Shown here in pieces: positions 1-9,318 of a DNA stretch of 64,000 bases; the stretch's first letter is position 1, and each line of letters starts with the position of its first letter. This stretch comes from Amycolatopsis mediterranei (GTDB lineage: Bacteria; Actinomycetota; Actinomycetes; Mycobacteriales; Pseudonocardiaceae): contig NZ_CP100416.1 in assembly GCF_026017845.1 (NCBI RefSeq), positions 3,261,962 to 3,325,961 on the forward strand, read 5' to 3'. The position numbers and the translations under genes were made by a program. The notes under the pieces were generated by a model, which saw only the letters and a program-made list of their open reading frames with translations, had not been told where the DNA came from and did no database searches.

Positions 1-141
1 GCGGGCGAGCCGGGCGGGCAGTTCCTCGCCGGGCTCCACGCGGCCGGCCTGATCGCCGGGGTGTTGTGGCTGGTCGCGATCGGCGTCACGCTCGCCGGGG
101 TACGTGCCCCTCGTGACAACCCGGTTGCGCGGGCCGGTTAA
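1..141 (+). CDS. C-terminal end of a membrane protein (5' truncated by window)
   Basis: Frame 1 is open from the first base to a TAA at 139-141, giving 46 residues. A hydrophobic stretch (about residues 15-34, rich in G, A, V, L, I) looks like a last transmembrane helix, followed by a short basic tail with RAPRDNPVARAG. This resembles the final helix of a major facilitator-type transporter, but too little is visible to assign a family. The stop codon overlaps a possible -10 hexamer for the ileS leader, so the gene ends directly at the next promoter. Confidence 0.6.
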   Translation, partial: AGEPGGQFLAGLHAAGLIAGVLWLVAIGVTLAGVRAPRDNPVARAG

Positions 142-144
142 CCT
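113..144 (+). promoter_or_regulatory. possible promoter of the T-box/ileS transcript
   Basis: TAACCT at 139-144 matches a -10 hexamer and overlaps the upstream stop codon. A weak -35-like GTGACA lies at 113-118, with a long spacer of 20 nt. Transcription would start near 151-155, just before the first T-box stem. The spacer is not ideal, so this is tentative. Confidence 0.3.
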
Positions 145-154
145 GGTAGGCAAC

Positions 155-375
155 AGGCGCCGATCCGGCCATCACCGGGGAGCCTCCGGAAGAACCGAGC
201 GCGAGCTCTCAGTAGAACCGGACGGGTGCGGCCCGTGACAGCCGTCGAACGAAGTGGCCTGCGCGAGCAGGCAAGCGGGGTGGTACCGCGGAACGCCGAG
301 GCGTCTCGTCCCCGTGTGGGTGACCGGTGCGAAGCCGGTCGTCCGTACGCGAGCGACGAACCGAGGAGCACCCGG
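155..375 (+). promoter_or_regulatory. T-box leader of ileS (tRNA-Ile sensing, ultrashort stem I type)
   Basis: The hallmark T-box sequence GGGGTGGTACCGCGG is at 277-291, where the UGGN element pairs with the acceptor end of uncharged tRNA. A short GC-rich first hairpin around 162-190 carries ATC at 171-173, a plausible Ile specifier codon; this fits the short stem I known for actinobacterial ileS leaders. The 3' part (about 292-375) can pair around the GAGGAG ribosome-binding site at 363-368. In actinobacteria these leaders are known to act on translation by sequestering the ribosome-binding site, and there is no U-rich terminator here, consistent with that mode. The fit to ileS downstream makes the call strong. 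Confidence 0.88.
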
Positions 376-3300
376 ATGTACCCCCAGGCCCAGCTTGGCG
401 ACGGCGCAGGAGTCCCGTCGCAGCCGTCGTTCCCCGCACTGGAGAAGCAGGTCCTCGCCTATTGGGAGAGCGACCGGACCTTCCAGGCGACGATCGACGC
501 GCGCCCGGCCGGCGAAAAGGGCGAAAACGAGTACGTCTTCTACGACGGCCCGCCCTTCGCCAACGGCCTGCCGCACTACGGCCACCTGCTCACCGGGTAC
601 GTCAAGGACCTGGTGCCGCGCTACCAGACGATGAAGGGCCACAAGGTCGAGCGCCGCTTCGGCTGGGACACCCACGGCCTGCCCGCCGAGCTCGAAGCGA
701 TGCGGCAGCTCGGCATCACCGAGACGTCCGAGATCGAAGAGATGGGCATCGCGAAGTTCAACGCGGCTTCGCAGGAGTCCGTTCTCCGCTACACCGACGA
801 GTGGCGCGAGTACGTCACCCGCCAGGCCCGCTGGGTCGACTTCGACAACGACTACAAGACCCTCGACGTCACCTACATGGAGTCGGTGCTCTGGGCCTTC
901 AAACGCCTGTGGGACAAGGGACTCGTCTACGAGGGCTACCGCGTCCTCCCGTACTGCTGGCGTGACGCGACGCCGCTGTCCAACCACGAGCTCGGCATGG
1001 ATTCCGACGTCTACCGCAACCGCCAGGACCCGGCCGTCACGGTCGGTTTCCGCCTGGAGGGCAACGGGACCGAGCTCGACGGCACCTATCTGCTGATCTG
1101 GACGACGACGCCGTGGACGCTGCCGTCGAACCTCGCCACGGCCGTGCACCCGGAGGTGCAGTACGTCGTCGTGGAGAGCGAGGGCAAGCGGTTCCTGCTC
1201 GCCGAAGCGCGGGTTGCCGCGTACGCGCGTGAGCTCGGCGAAGAGCCGACGGTGGTCGCGCACTACACCGGCACGCAGCTGCTCGGAACCCGTTACGCCC
1301 CACCGTTCCCGTACTTCCTCGGCACCGAGAACGCCCACCAGGTGCTGGCCGCCGACTACGTCACCACCGACGACGGCACCGGGATCGTCCACATCGCCCC
1401 GGCCTACGGCGCCGACGACAAGGTCGTCACCGACGCCGCGGGCATCCCGCCGGTCACGCCGGTCGACGCGCACGGCAAGTTCGACGCGACCGTGCCGGAC
1501 TACGAGGGCCAGCAGGTCTTCGACGCCAACCCGAACATCGTGCGGGACCTCAAGAACGGCACCGGATCCGCGGCGCGGCAGGGCGCGGTCCTGTTGCGGC
1601 ACGAGACCTACGACCACAGCTACCCGCACTGCTGGCGCTGCCGGAACCCGCTGATCTACCGCGCGGTCTCGTCGTGGTTCGTCGCGGTGACGCAGTTCAA
1701 GGACCGGATGGTCGAGCTCAACCAGCAGATCACCTGGTACCCGGAGAACGTCAAGGACGGCCAGTTCGGGAAGTGGCTGGAGAACGCCATCGACTGGTCG
1801 ATCTCCCGCAACCGGTACTTCGGCACGCCGATCCCGGTGTGGCAGTCCGACGACCCGGCGTACCCGCGCACCGACGTCTACGGCTCGCTCGACGAGCTCG
1901 AGGCCGACTTCGGCGTGCGGCTGGACAACCTGCACCGGCCCTACATCGACGACCTGACCCGGCCGAACCCGGACGACCCGACCGGCCAGTCGACGATGCG
2001 CCGCGTCCCGGACGTCCTCGACGTCTGGTTCGACTCGGGCTCGATGCCGTACGCCCAGGTGCACTACCCCTTCGAGAACGCCGAGTGGTTCGAACACCAC
2101 TACCCGAGCGACTTCATCGTCGAGTACATCGGGCAGACCCGCGGCTGGTTCTACCTGCTGCACGTGCTGGCGACGGCGCTGTTCGACCGGCCGGCGTTCC
2201 GCACCTGCGTCTCGCACGGCATCGTGCTGGGCTCGGACGGCGCGAAGATGTCCAAGTCGCTGCGCAACTACCCGGACGTCAACGACGTCTTCGAGCGCGA
2301 CGGCTCCGACGCCATGCGCTGGTACCTGATGGCGAGCCCGATCCTGCGCGGCGGCAACCTCGTCGTCACCGACAAGGGCATCCGCGACGCCGTCCGCCAG
2401 GCCGTGCTGCCGCTGTGGAACTCGTACTACTTCCTCGCGCTGTACGCGAACGCCGAAGGCGTGGAAGGCAAGTGGCGCACGGATTCGCCGAACGTGCTCG
2501 ACCGGTACGTCCTGGCGAAGACGCACGAGCTGGTCACCGACGTCGAATACGCGATGGACCACTACGACGTCGCGGGCGCGTGCCAGACCGTCCGGGACTT
2601 CCTCGAGGTCCTGACGAACTGGTACGTCCGCCGCTCGCGTGATCGCTTCTGGGCGGGCGACCAGGACGCGATCGACACGCTGCACACCGTGCTGGAGGTG
2701 ACTTCGCGGGTGGCGGCACCGCTGCTGCCGCTGACCACCGAGGTCGTCTGGCGCGGGCTCACCGGCGGCCGTTCGGTGCACCTGACCGACTGGCCGAACG
2801 CCAACGACCTGCCCGCGGACGCGGCGCTGGTGACGGCGATGGACCGGGTGCGGCAGGTGGCGTCGTCGGCGCTGTCGCTGCGGAAGGCGAACAAGCTGCG
2901 CGTGCGGCTGCCGCTGTCGTCACTGGTCGTGGCGGCTTCGGACGCCGAAACGATGGGCGCCTTCGCCGACATCCTGCGGGACGAGGTGAACGTCAAGGCG
3001 GTCGAGCTGACCACCGACGTCGCCGCGCACGGCGGGTTCGAGGTCGCGGTGAACGCCCGCGCCGCCGGCCCGCGCCTGGGCAAGGACGTCCAGACGGTGA
3101 TCAAGGCCGTCAAGGCGGGGGACTGGTCGTTCCAGGGCGGCGCCGTGGTCGCGGCCGGGATCGCCTTGCAGGAAGGCGAGTTCGAACGCCGGCTGGTCGC
3201 CAAGGGCGGCGGCGCGGCGGCGGAGCTGCCCGGCGGGTCCGGGCTGGTCCTGATCGACACCGAGGTGACGCCGGAACTGGCGGCCGAGGGCCTGGTCCGC

Positions 3301-3534
3301 GACCTGGTCCGGGTCGTGCAGCAGGCCCGCCGGGACGCCGGGCTCGACGTCGCCGACCGGATCGCGCTCACCATCGACGCGCCCGCCGACGTCGTCGAAG
3401 CGGCTCGGACGCACGAGGAGTTCCTGGCGTCGGAGACGCTGGCGACGTCGGTGACCTACGGCCCGGTCGGCGAGGGCTTCGCCGGCACGGTCGGCGACGG
3501 CACGAAGGTCACCGTGGCGGTGGCGAAAGCATGA
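376..3534 (+). CDS. ileS: isoleucyl-tRNA synthetase (eukaryotic-like type)
   Basis: Charges tRNA-Ile with isoleucine in the cytoplasm. The 1052-residue protein shows the class I signature HYGH at residues 67-70 within [12 protein letters not shown], and KMSKS at 624-628. The WDTHGLP region and the long CP1 editing insertion lie between. The length and the N-terminal context match the larger, eukaryote-like IleS found in mycobacteria and relatives, a type often linked to mupirocin tolerance (known for the family; not shown here). The ATG at 376 is preceded by GAGGAG at 363-368. It is downstream of the T-box, so expression should rise when tRNA-Ile is uncharged. Confidence 0.97.
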   Translation: MYPQAQLGDGAGVPSQPSFPALEKQVLAYWESDRTFQATIDARPAGEKGENEYVFYDGPPFANGLPHYGHLLTGYVKDLVPRYQTMKGHKVERRFGWDTHGLPAELEAMRQLGITETSEIEEMGIAKFNAASQESVLRYTDEWREYVTRQARWVDFDNDYKTLDVTYMESVLWAFKRLWDKGLVYEGYRVLPYCWRDATPLSNHELGMDSDVYRNRQDPAVTVGFRLEGNGTELDGTYLLIWTTTPWTLPSNLATAVHPEVQYVVVESEGKRFLLAEARVAAYARELGEEPTVVAHYTGTQLLGTRYAPPFPYFLGTENAHQVLAADYVTTDDGTGIVHIAPAYGADDKVVTDAAGIPPVTPVDAHGKFDATVPDYEGQQVFDANPNIVRDLKNGTGSAARQGAVLLRHETYDHSYPHCWRCRNPLIYRAVSSWFVAVTQFKDRMVELNQQITWYPENVKDGQFGKWLENAIDWSISRNRYFGTPIPVWQSDDPAYPRTDVYGSLDELEADFGVRLDNLHRPYIDDLTRPNPDDPTGQSTMRRVPDVLDVWFDSGSMPYAQVHYPFENAEWFEHHYPSDFIVEYIGQTRGWFYLLHVLATALFDRPAFRTCVSHGIVLGSDGAKMSKSLRNYPDVNDVFERDGSDAMRWYLMASPILRGGNLVVTDKGIRDAVRQAVLPLWNSYYFLALYANAEGVEGKWRTDSPNVLDRYVLAKTHELVTDVEYAMDHYDVAGACQTVRDFLEVLTNWYVRRSRDRFWAGDQDAIDTLHTVLEVTSRVAAPLLPLTTEVVWRGLTGGRSVHLTDWPNANDLPADAALVTAMDRVRQVASSALSLRKANKLRVRLPLSSLVVAASDAETMGAFADILRDEVNVKAVELTTDVAAHGGFEVAVNARAAGPRLGKDVQTVIKAVKAGDWSFQGGAVVAAGIALQEGEFERRLVAKGGGAAAELPGGSGLVLIDTEVTPELAAEGLVRDLVRVVQQARRDAGLDVADRIALTIDAPADVVEAARTHEEFLASETLATSVTYGPVGEGFAGTVGDGTKVTVAVAKA

Positions 3535-3617
3535 TTGCCGCGGGTGGCCGGTAGGGTGCAGACTCGACCGGCCACCCCGGATCCGGGGCGGCACCTTGGG
3601 GGAGGGGTACGTCGAAG

Positions 3618-5243
3618 GTGAATCCCGCTAAGAGACGCGGCATCCTGATCGGTGGCGCGTTGCTGGTCGTCGTGGTCCTGGTGGCCGCGTTCTTCGTGCT
3701 GAACAGCGGCGGATCGACGCCGGAGGCCGCCACCGGCGCGACCGCGGTGGAGAGCCCGGGCGCGCACGACCCGAACTCCGCGATCACCGAGTACCTGCAG
3801 GACTTTTCCGAGAACAACCCCGACGCGGCGGGCCGGCTGACCGACGACAACGCGGCCGCCGCGGTGGCCTTGCGGGCCACGCGGAACGCGCTGACCCCGT
3901 CGTCGGTCACCGCCAAGCTGACCGCCCTGCAGCCGGCCGCGGCCGGCGCGAAGCAGACGGACGGCACGTTCAGCGTGTCGTGGACGCTGAAGCCGGGCAA
4001 GACGTGGACCTACGACGTGCCGTTCCAGCTCGCGCAGAACGGGGGGAAGTGGCTGGTCCACTGGGCGCCGTCGCTGCTGCACCCGAAGCTGGAGGCGGGC
4101 CAGCGGCTGGTGATCAGCACCGCCGCGCAGGACACCACCGCGGTCGCCGACCGCGACGGCAAGCCGCTGGTCGTCAGCGGGCCCGGCGGCGTGCGGCCGG
4201 TGGACGGCAACCCGGCCCCGCTGCTGCGCTCGGCGCTCACCGGGCAGGTCACCGCCGCGGCCGGCGGGGGATTCGCCGTCGAACGCGTCGATGCCGGTGG
4301 CAAGAGCCTCGAGACGCTGTTCGGGAAGGCGTCGGCCGAGGGGGCGAAGCCGCTCGTGGCGAGCCTGAGCCTGGATGCGCAGAACGCCGCCCAGGCCGCG
4401 GTGGACGGCTACCAGGGATCGGCGATGCTCGTCGCCCTCGACACGGGTTCCGGCGACATCCTCGCCGTCGCGCAGAACACCGCGGCCGGAAACTCGCCGA
4501 AGGCGCTCAACGGCCTGTACGAGCCGGGGTCGTCGTTCAAGATCGCGACCTCGGTGGCGGCGGTCCAGCAGAGCGGGCTCGACGCGGCTTCGCCGGTCGA
4601 CTGCCCGGGCGTCGCGACGATCGGCACCCGGACGGTCAAGAACGAGGGCTTCGAGCTGGGCGCGACCAACCTGCAGACGGCGTTCGCGCGCTCCTGCAAC
4701 ACGACGTTCGGGCAGCTGGCGCTCGGCCTGCCCGCGGACGGGCTGAAGAAGGCGGCCGACGAGCTGGGCCTCAACGCCGACTACGAGATCCCCGGGCTCA
4801 AGACGGAGCTGGGGAAGGTCGAGCCCGCGGCGAGCAAGGACGAGCAGGTCGAGGACGGGTTCGGCCAGGGCCGCATCCAGGCCAGCGCCCTCGGCGGCAC
4901 GCTGATGGCCGCCACGGTCGCCTCCGGCAAGGCGATCACGCCGCGGCTGTGGCACGACGTCGAGACCAAGGTGGTCAAGGGCTACTCCCCGCCGCCGGCG
5001 TCGGTGCTCGGCGAGGTGCGGAAGATGATGCGCGCGGTGGTGACCAGCGGCACCGGCCGCGCGGCCGCGGCGTCGGGCACCGTCTTCGGCAAGACGGGCA
5101 CCGCCCAGTTCGGCGACGGCAAGCAGGCCACGGGCTGGTTCGTGGGCTACCGCGGCACCATCGCCTTCGCGGTGGTCCTGGAGAACTCGAACGACTCGGG
5201 CCCGGCCGTCCAGGTCGCCGCCAAGTTCCTCAAACCCCTCTGA
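3618..5243 (+). CDS. penicillin-binding protein, class B-like transpeptidase with NTF2-like N-terminal domain
   Basis: Cell-wall D,D-transpeptidase candidate of 541 residues, membrane-anchored by one N-terminal helix (about residues 7-27) with the bulk outside. An NTF2/MecA_N-like domain follows (about 45-165). The C-terminal transpeptidase domain (about 240-540) has all three active-site motifs: SxxK at S305-K308 (SSFK), SxN at S359-N361 (SCN) and KTGT at 492-495. The layout resembles the mycobacterial PbpA/PBP-lipo group. The GTG at 3618 follows a GGGGGAGGGG run at 3598-3607. It is followed directly by an array of inverted repeats. Confidence 0.9.
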   Translation: MNPAKRRGILIGGALLVVVVLVAAFFVLNSGGSTPEAATGATAVESPGAHDPNSAITEYLQDFSENNPDAAGRLTDDNAAAAVALRATRNALTPSSVTAKLTALQPAAAGAKQTDGTFSVSWTLKPGKTWTYDVPFQLAQNGGKWLVHWAPSLLHPKLEAGQRLVISTAAQDTTAVADRDGKPLVVSGPGGVRPVDGNPAPLLRSALTGQVTAAAGGGFAVERVDAGGKSLETLFGKASAEGAKPLVASLSLDAQNAAQAAVDGYQGSAMLVALDTGSGDILAVAQNTAAGNSPKALNGLYEPGSSFKIATSVAAVQQSGLDAASPVDCPGVATIGTRTVKNEGFELGATNLQTAFARSCNTTFGQLALGLPADGLKKAADELGLNADYEIPGLKTELGKVEPAASKDEQVEDGFGQGRIQASALGGTLMAATVASGKAITPRLWHDVETKVVKGYSPPPASVLGEVRKMMRAVVTSGTGRAAAASGTVFGKTGTAQFGDGKQATGWFVGYRGTIAFAVVLENSNDSGPAVQVAAKFLKPL

Positions 5244-5257
5244 CCCCGGACCCAGCC

Positions 5258-5402
5258 GGACGACACGCGTACCCACGCGGACGACACGCGTACCTGGATG
5301 GACGACACGCGGAGGCAGGCGGCCGGCGCCGTGTCGTCCGGCTGAGTACGCGTGTCGTCCGGCTGAGTACGCGTGTCGTCCACCGGGGTACGCGTGTCGT
5401 CC
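5258..5402 (+). repeat. inverted array of GGACGACACGCG repeats at 21-bp spacing
   Basis: Three copies of GGACGACACGCG begin at 5258, 5279 and 5300. Four copies of its reverse complement CGCGTGTCGTCC (the first imperfect) begin at 5328, 5349, 5370 and 5391. Within each arm the step is exactly 21 bp. The arms face each other, so the region could form a long hairpin or cruciform. It lies in the 214-bp gap between the penicillin-binding protein gene and an arsR gene and has no convincing ORF. It may be a small dispersed repeat family, a terminator or a multi-site binding array. Confidence 0.9.
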
Positions 5403-5411
5403 GGCTGGGTA

Positions 5412-5439
5412 CGACGGTTCGGCCGTGGCCGAACCGTCG
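5412..5439. promoter_or_regulatory. 13-bp perfect inverted repeat, probable ArsR operator, with -10 TAGCGT downstream
   Basis: Arms CGACGGTTCGGCC (5412-5424) and GGCCGAACCGTCG (5427-5439) are separated by GT. The palindrome ends 18 nt before the arsR start codon, as expected for an autoregulatory operator. TAGCGT at 5446-5451 is a good -10 hexamer placed 6 nt before the ATG at 5458, suggesting a leaderless transcript. A terminator role cannot be excluded because the palindrome follows the repeat array. Confidence 0.6.
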
Positions 5440-5457
5440 GGGCCGTAGCGTGGGGGT

Positions 5458-6150
5458 ATGGAGACGATCGCGCTGGCCGAGGTGGCCGCGGTGCTCGCCG
5501 ACCCGAGCCGGGCCACCATGTGCCTCGTGCTGCTGGACGGCCGGGCCTGGACCGTCGGCGAGCTCGCGAAGGCGGCCGGGATCGCCCTCTCGACGGCCAG
5601 CGAGCACGTCAGCCGGCTGGCCGGGGCCGGTTTCGTCGTCCGGGTCAAGCAGGGGCGGGCCAGCTACGTCCGGATCGCCGATCCGCGCGTCGCCGAGCTG
5701 ATCGAGCACCTGGCCCAGCACGCCGAGCACCGCCCGGTGACCGGTCTCAAGTCGTCGCTGCGGGCGCGGCGGCTCGGGTTCGCGCGGACCTGCTACGACC
5801 ACCTCGCCGGCGAGCTCGGCGTGGCGCTGCGCGAAGGCATGCTCGCCACCGGCCTGCTCGGCACCGCCGACGGCCTGGCCCTCACCCCGCGCGGGCGATC
5901 GGTGCTGGCCGACCTCGGCGTGCCGGTCGCCGCCGGGCGGCGGCCGCTGCTGCGTGACTGTCTGGATTGGACGGAGCGCCGCGACCACCTCGCCGGCGCC
6001 CTGCCCGCGGCGCTGCTCGACCGCGCGGTCGACGCCGGCTGGGTGGCCAGGGACGGCCACCGCGCCGTCAAGGTGCTGCCCGCGGCGGGGGAGCCGTTCG
6101 CCGCTCTCGGTGTCGATCTCGACGCGCTCGGTGGGGTCGCGGCGCCTTAA
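5458..6150 (+). CDS. ArsR-family winged-helix transcriptional regulator
   Basis: A 230-residue DNA-binding regulator. Residues about 10-80 form the ArsR HTH: ADPSRATM, then helix-turn-helix LAKAAGIALSTASEHVSRL, then the wing VKQGRASYVRI. The remaining 140 residues are a C-terminal region longer than in classical metal-sensing ArsR proteins and carry no obvious Cys/His metal site, so the inducer is unknown. The ATG has no clear ribosome-binding site but sits 6 nt after a -10-like hexamer, fitting leaderless translation. The inverted repeat just upstream suggests autoregulation. Confidence 0.85.
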   Translation: METIALAEVAAVLADPSRATMCLVLLDGRAWTVGELAKAAGIALSTASEHVSRLAGAGFVVRVKQGRASYVRIADPRVAELIEHLAQHAEHRPVTGLKSSLRARRLGFARTCYDHLAGELGVALREGMLATGLLGTADGLALTPRGRSVLADLGVPVAAGRRPLLRDCLDWTERRDHLAGALPAALLDRAVDAGWVARDGHRAVKVLPAAGEPFAALGVDLDALGGVAAP

Positions 6151-6247
6151 CACACCGGGTGTCCGGCGACGGGCAGCGGTACACGAACGAGTTAACCCGC
6201 GCGCCTCACTATTCTGAGGGCCCCACGGCACTCGGGAGGAGGCGGGC

Positions 6248-7726
6248 ATGGACCAGCTTCCCGTGCTGCTCGGCGTCGGCGGTGTCGTGCTCCTCGCCTC
6301 CGTGCTGGCCGTGCGCGTGTCGATCCGGCTCGGCCTGCCCTCGCTGCTGCTGTACCTGGCCATCGGCGTCCTGCTGGGCGAAGCCGGCTTCGGCATCCGG
6401 TTCGACAACCCCGGGCTGACCCAGTCGCTCGGGCTCGCCGCGCTCGTCATGATCCTCGCCGAAGGCGGGCTGACCACCCGGTGGTCGGCGGTGAAACCCG
6501 CGCTGGGCCGCGGAATCGCACTGTCCACAGTGGCCGTCGTGGCGAGCGTCGCGGTGACCGGCGCGGCGCTGCACTGGCTGCTGGGCCTGGACTGGCGGCT
6601 GGCGCTGCTGTGGGGCGCGGTGCTCGCCTCGACCGACGCGGCCGCGGTGTTTTCGGTGCTGCGTACCGCGGGCATCGGCCACCGGCTCACCGGCGCGCTC
6701 GAACTCGAGTCGGGCATCAACGACGCGCCGGCCTACATCGCCGTCGTGGTGCTGGCCGAAGGCACCACTGTGGACTGGACGCTGCCGCTGCTGGTGGTCT
6801 ACGAGCTGACGGCGGGCCTGGTCATCGGGCTCGCCTTCGGCTGGCTCGGCGGGTTCGCGCTGCGCCGGGCCGCGCTGCCGGCGACCGGCCTCTACCCGCT
6901 CGCCACGGTCGCGGTGTGCGTCGTCGCGTACTCGTCCGGGCAGCTGCTGCACGCGTCCGGGCTGCTCGCCACCTACGTCGCCGCGCTGGTGCTCGGCAAT
7001 TCGCGGCTGCCGCACCGGTCGGACACGCTGTCGTTCGCCGAGGGCCTGGGCTGGCTGGCGCAGATCGGGCTGTTCGTGCTGCTCGGGCTGTTCGCGTCGC
7101 CGGGCCGGCTGCTCGACGCGATCGTGCCGGGCCTGGTCGCGGGCGGGGTCGTGCTGCTGCTGGCGCGGCCGGTCTCGGTCGTCCTGGCGATGCTGCCGTT
7201 CCGGCTGCCGTGGCGGGAACAGGCCTTCCTGTCGTGGGCCGGGCTGCGCGGCGCCGTGCCGATCGTGCTCGCCATGATCCCGCTGTCGCAGGGCCTGCCG
7301 GGCGCGCAGCGGCTGGTCGACGCGGTGTTCGTGCTGGTCATCGTGCTGACGCTGGTGCAGGGGGCGACGCTCGGCCCGCTCGCGCGCCGGCTCGGGCTGG
7401 CCAAGAAGTCCGAGCCGCACGAGGTCGAGGTCGACTCCGCGCCGCTGGACGAGCTGGGTGCCGAACTGCTGCAGGTCCGCATCCAGCCGGGCTCGAAGCT
7501 GCACGGCGTGTACCTGTCCGAGCTGCGGCTGCCCATCGGGGCGACGATCAGCCTGGTCGTGCGCGGCGGCGCGGGCTTCACCCCGCAGAAGACCAGCCGG
7601 CTGCAGGAGCACGACCAGCTGCTGGTCGTCACGACGAGCGCCGTCCGCGACGCCGCCGAGCGACGGCTGCGCGCCGTCGACCGGGCCGGGCGCCTGGCCC
7701 GCTGGAAGGGCGAATCCGGCCGCTGA
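6248..7726 (+). CDS. CPA1-family potassium/proton antiporter with C-terminal TrkA-C domain
   Basis: Integral membrane exchanger of 492 residues with about 12-13 hydrophobic segments in residues 5-385. The transport core carries ASTDAAAVFSVL (about 135-146) and the ESGINDAPAY motif (about 155-164) typical of NhaP/CvrA proteins. The cytosolic tail (about 400-480) matches a TrkA-C/RCK-C fold (QVRIQPGSKLHGVYLSELRL), which in related antiporters gates on nucleotides. It probably exports K+ or Na+ in exchange for H+. A strong GGGAGGAGG ribosome-binding site lies at 6235-6243. Confidence 0.92.
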   Translation: MDQLPVLLGVGGVVLLASVLAVRVSIRLGLPSLLLYLAIGVLLGEAGFGIRFDNPGLTQSLGLAALVMILAEGGLTTRWSAVKPALGRGIALSTVAVVASVAVTGAALHWLLGLDWRLALLWGAVLASTDAAAVFSVLRTAGIGHRLTGALELESGINDAPAYIAVVVLAEGTTVDWTLPLLVVYELTAGLVIGLAFGWLGGFALRRAALPATGLYPLATVAVCVVAYSSGQLLHASGLLATYVAALVLGNSRLPHRSDTLSFAEGLGWLAQIGLFVLLGLFASPGRLLDAIVPGLVAGGVVLLLARPVSVVLAMLPFRLPWREQAFLSWAGLRGAVPIVLAMIPLSQGLPGAQRLVDAVFVLVIVLTLVQGATLGPLARRLGLAKKSEPHEVEVDSAPLDELGAELLQVRIQPGSKLHGVYLSELRLPIGATISLVVRGGAGFTPQKTSRLQEHDQLLVVTTSAVRDAAERRLRAVDRAGRLARWKGESGR

Positions 7727-7766
7727 GCACGCTCTGTGACCGGCGTCTCAGAATGTGAGGCGGGGG

Positions 7767-7796
7767 TTGGCCACCGGCGGCGTTCTCGGTTACCTT
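7767..7796 (+). promoter_or_regulatory. promoter of the SAM-IV riboswitch transcript
   Basis: TTGGCC at 7767-7772 and TACCTT at 7791-7796 are separated by 18 nt. The predicted start, around 7803, falls exactly where the riboswitch aptamer begins (7804), which supports the call. Confidence 0.6.
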
Positions 7797-7803
7797 CTGG
7801 CTC

Positions 7804-7925
7804 AGGTCATGAGTGCCAGCGCGAAGCCCCGGCTTGCTGGCCGGCAACCCTCCTACCGCGGTGGGGTGCCCCGGGTGAAGACCGGGCCGGTCGCGCCGTG
7901 CGACGGGCAAGCGCGGGCCCCTCGC
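7804..7925 (+). promoter_or_regulatory. SAM-IV riboswitch
   Basis: The leader matches the actinobacterial SAM-IV aptamer: GGTCATGAGTGCCAGC at 7806-7821, AAGCCCCGGCTTGCTGGCC followed by GGCAACCCTCC in the core (7824-7853), then ACCGCGGTGGGGTGCCCC and GGGTGAAGACC. The SAM-binding core shared with SAM-I and the SAM-IV-specific 3' pseudoknot arm are both recognisable by eye. The aptamer ends shortly before GAGGAG at 7945-7950, so ligand binding could hide the ribosome-binding site of the downstream aminotransferase. High SAM should lower expression. Confidence 0.87.
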
Positions 7926-7958
7926 CGGGGTCCCCCGGATCGCCGAGGAGGCACCCCG

Positions 7959-9302
7959 ATGACTCTCGCCATCGACCGCACCCAGCTCGAAAGCCCCGCA
8001 AGCCCCGAAACCCGCGCCGTCCCCGCCGTGGCGGGCGCGTCGCTGCGGGTTCCGCTGGTGACCGGCGGGGACATCGGCTACGCCAACCTCGACCACGCCG
8101 CGAGCGCCCCGTGCCTCGAGGCCGTCCGCGGCGCCGTCGACGAGTTCCTGCCCTGGTACGCCAGCGTCCACCGCGGGGCCGGCTTCGCGTCGCAGGTCTC
8201 CACCAGGCTCTACGAGCGCACCCGTGACACCCTGCGCCGCTTCGTCGGCGCCCGGCGGACCGACACCGTCGTCTTCACCCGCAACACCACCGACTCCTTC
8301 AACCTCCTCGCCCGCAGCCTGCCGCGGCACACCACGGTGATCGTGTTCGACACCGAGCACCACGCCGCGCTGCTGCCGTGGCAGGGGCCGCACGTCCGGC
8401 GGATCCCGACCCCGCGCACCCGCCTCGCCGCGGTGTCCGCTGTGGACGAAGCACTCGCGGACGCCCCGCAGGGACCGCGGCTGGTCGTCGTCACCGGAGC
8501 GTCCAATGTGACCGGTGAGCTGCTCCCGGTGGCGGAAATCGCCGCGGTGGCCCGGAAACACGGCGCCCGTATCGCGCTGGACGCCGCCCAGCTCGCCCCG
8601 CACCGCCGGATCTCGCTCAAGGAACTGGACGTCGATTACGTGGCCCTGTCCGGCCACAAGCTGTACGCGCCCTTCGGCGCGGGTGCGCTGATCGGGCGCG
8701 CCGACTGGCTGCGCGCGGCCCGGCCGTACCTCGCCGGCGGTGGCGCGACCAAGCTCGTCACCGAAGACGCCGTCGTCTGGAACACCGGCCCGGAGCGCCA
8801 CGAAGCCGGTTCGCCCAACACGGTCGGCGTATACGCGCTCGGCGTCGCGTGCGAGACCCTGAGCCGGAACTGGGACGTCGTCGAGGCGCACGAACAGGCT
8901 CTGCTCACCCGGCTGCGCAAGGGCCTCGAGAGCATCCCCGGCTGCGCCGAGCTGCGGTTGTTCGACGCGCCGGTCGACCGGGTCGGCACGGTCAGCTTCG
9001 TCGTCGACGGCTTCGACCCGGGCTGGCTCGCCGCGGTGCTGTCCGCCGAGTACGGCATCGGCGTCCGCGACGGCGCCTTCTGCGCCCACATCGCGGCCAA
9101 GCGGCTGATCGGCGTCACCGGCGGCGACGGGCAGCAGGCGGTTCGCGTCAGCCTCGGCCTCGGCAGCACGGAAGAACACGTCGACCGCGTGCTCCTGGCG
9201 CTGCGGCAGATCGTCGCCCGCGGAGCGCGTTGGGAATACGCGAAGGTGGACGGCCGCTGGGCGCCGGTGGGCGACCCGCGGGAGCTGCCGCCCTTCTGCT
9301 GA
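7959..9302 (+). CDS. class V aminotransferase / cysteine-desulfurase-like PLP enzyme under SAM-IV control
   Basis: PLP-dependent enzyme of 447 residues. Lys234 in SGHKLYAP is the Schiff-base lysine, HHAALLPW around residue 137 supplies the His that stacks on PLP, and DAAQLAPH gives the conserved Asp. Cys375 in DGAFCAHIAAKRL occupies the place of the catalytic persulfide Cys of desulfurases. The start ATG at 7959 has GAGGAG at 7945-7950. Control by a SAM riboswitch points to sulfur amino-acid metabolism, for example cysteine or homocysteine breakdown, or sulfur mobilisation. The exact substrate cannot be named from sequence. Confidence 0.85.
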   Translation: MTLAIDRTQLESPASPETRAVPAVAGASLRVPLVTGGDIGYANLDHAASAPCLEAVRGAVDEFLPWYASVHRGAGFASQVSTRLYERTRDTLRRFVGARRTDTVVFTRNTTDSFNLLARSLPRHTTVIVFDTEHHAALLPWQGPHVRRIPTPRTRLAAVSAVDEALADAPQGPRLVVVTGASNVTGELLPVAEIAAVARKHGARIALDAAQLAPHRRISLKELDVDYVALSGHKLYAPFGAGALIGRADWLRAARPYLAGGGATKLVTEDAVVWNTGPERHEAGSPNTVGVYALGVACETLSRNWDVVEAHEQALLTRLRKGLESIPGCAELRLFDAPVDRVGTVSFVVDGFDPGWLAAVLSAEYGIGVRDGAFCAHIAAKRLIGVTGGDGQQAVRVSLGLGSTEEHVDRVLLALRQIVARGARWEYAKVDGRWAPVGDPRELPPFC

Positions 9303-9318
9303 GCGCTAGCCTGCAGCG

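Noticed and set aside
172..2781. Long open frame opposite ileS on the - strand
   Set aside because: It has arginine/valine/aspartate-rich low-complexity sequence typical of the antisense frame of high-GC genes, and ileS explains the region fully.
5258..5402. Possible CRISPR array
   Set aside because: The repeats are only 12 bp with 9-bp partly conserved spacers and switch orientation; no cas genes are nearby.
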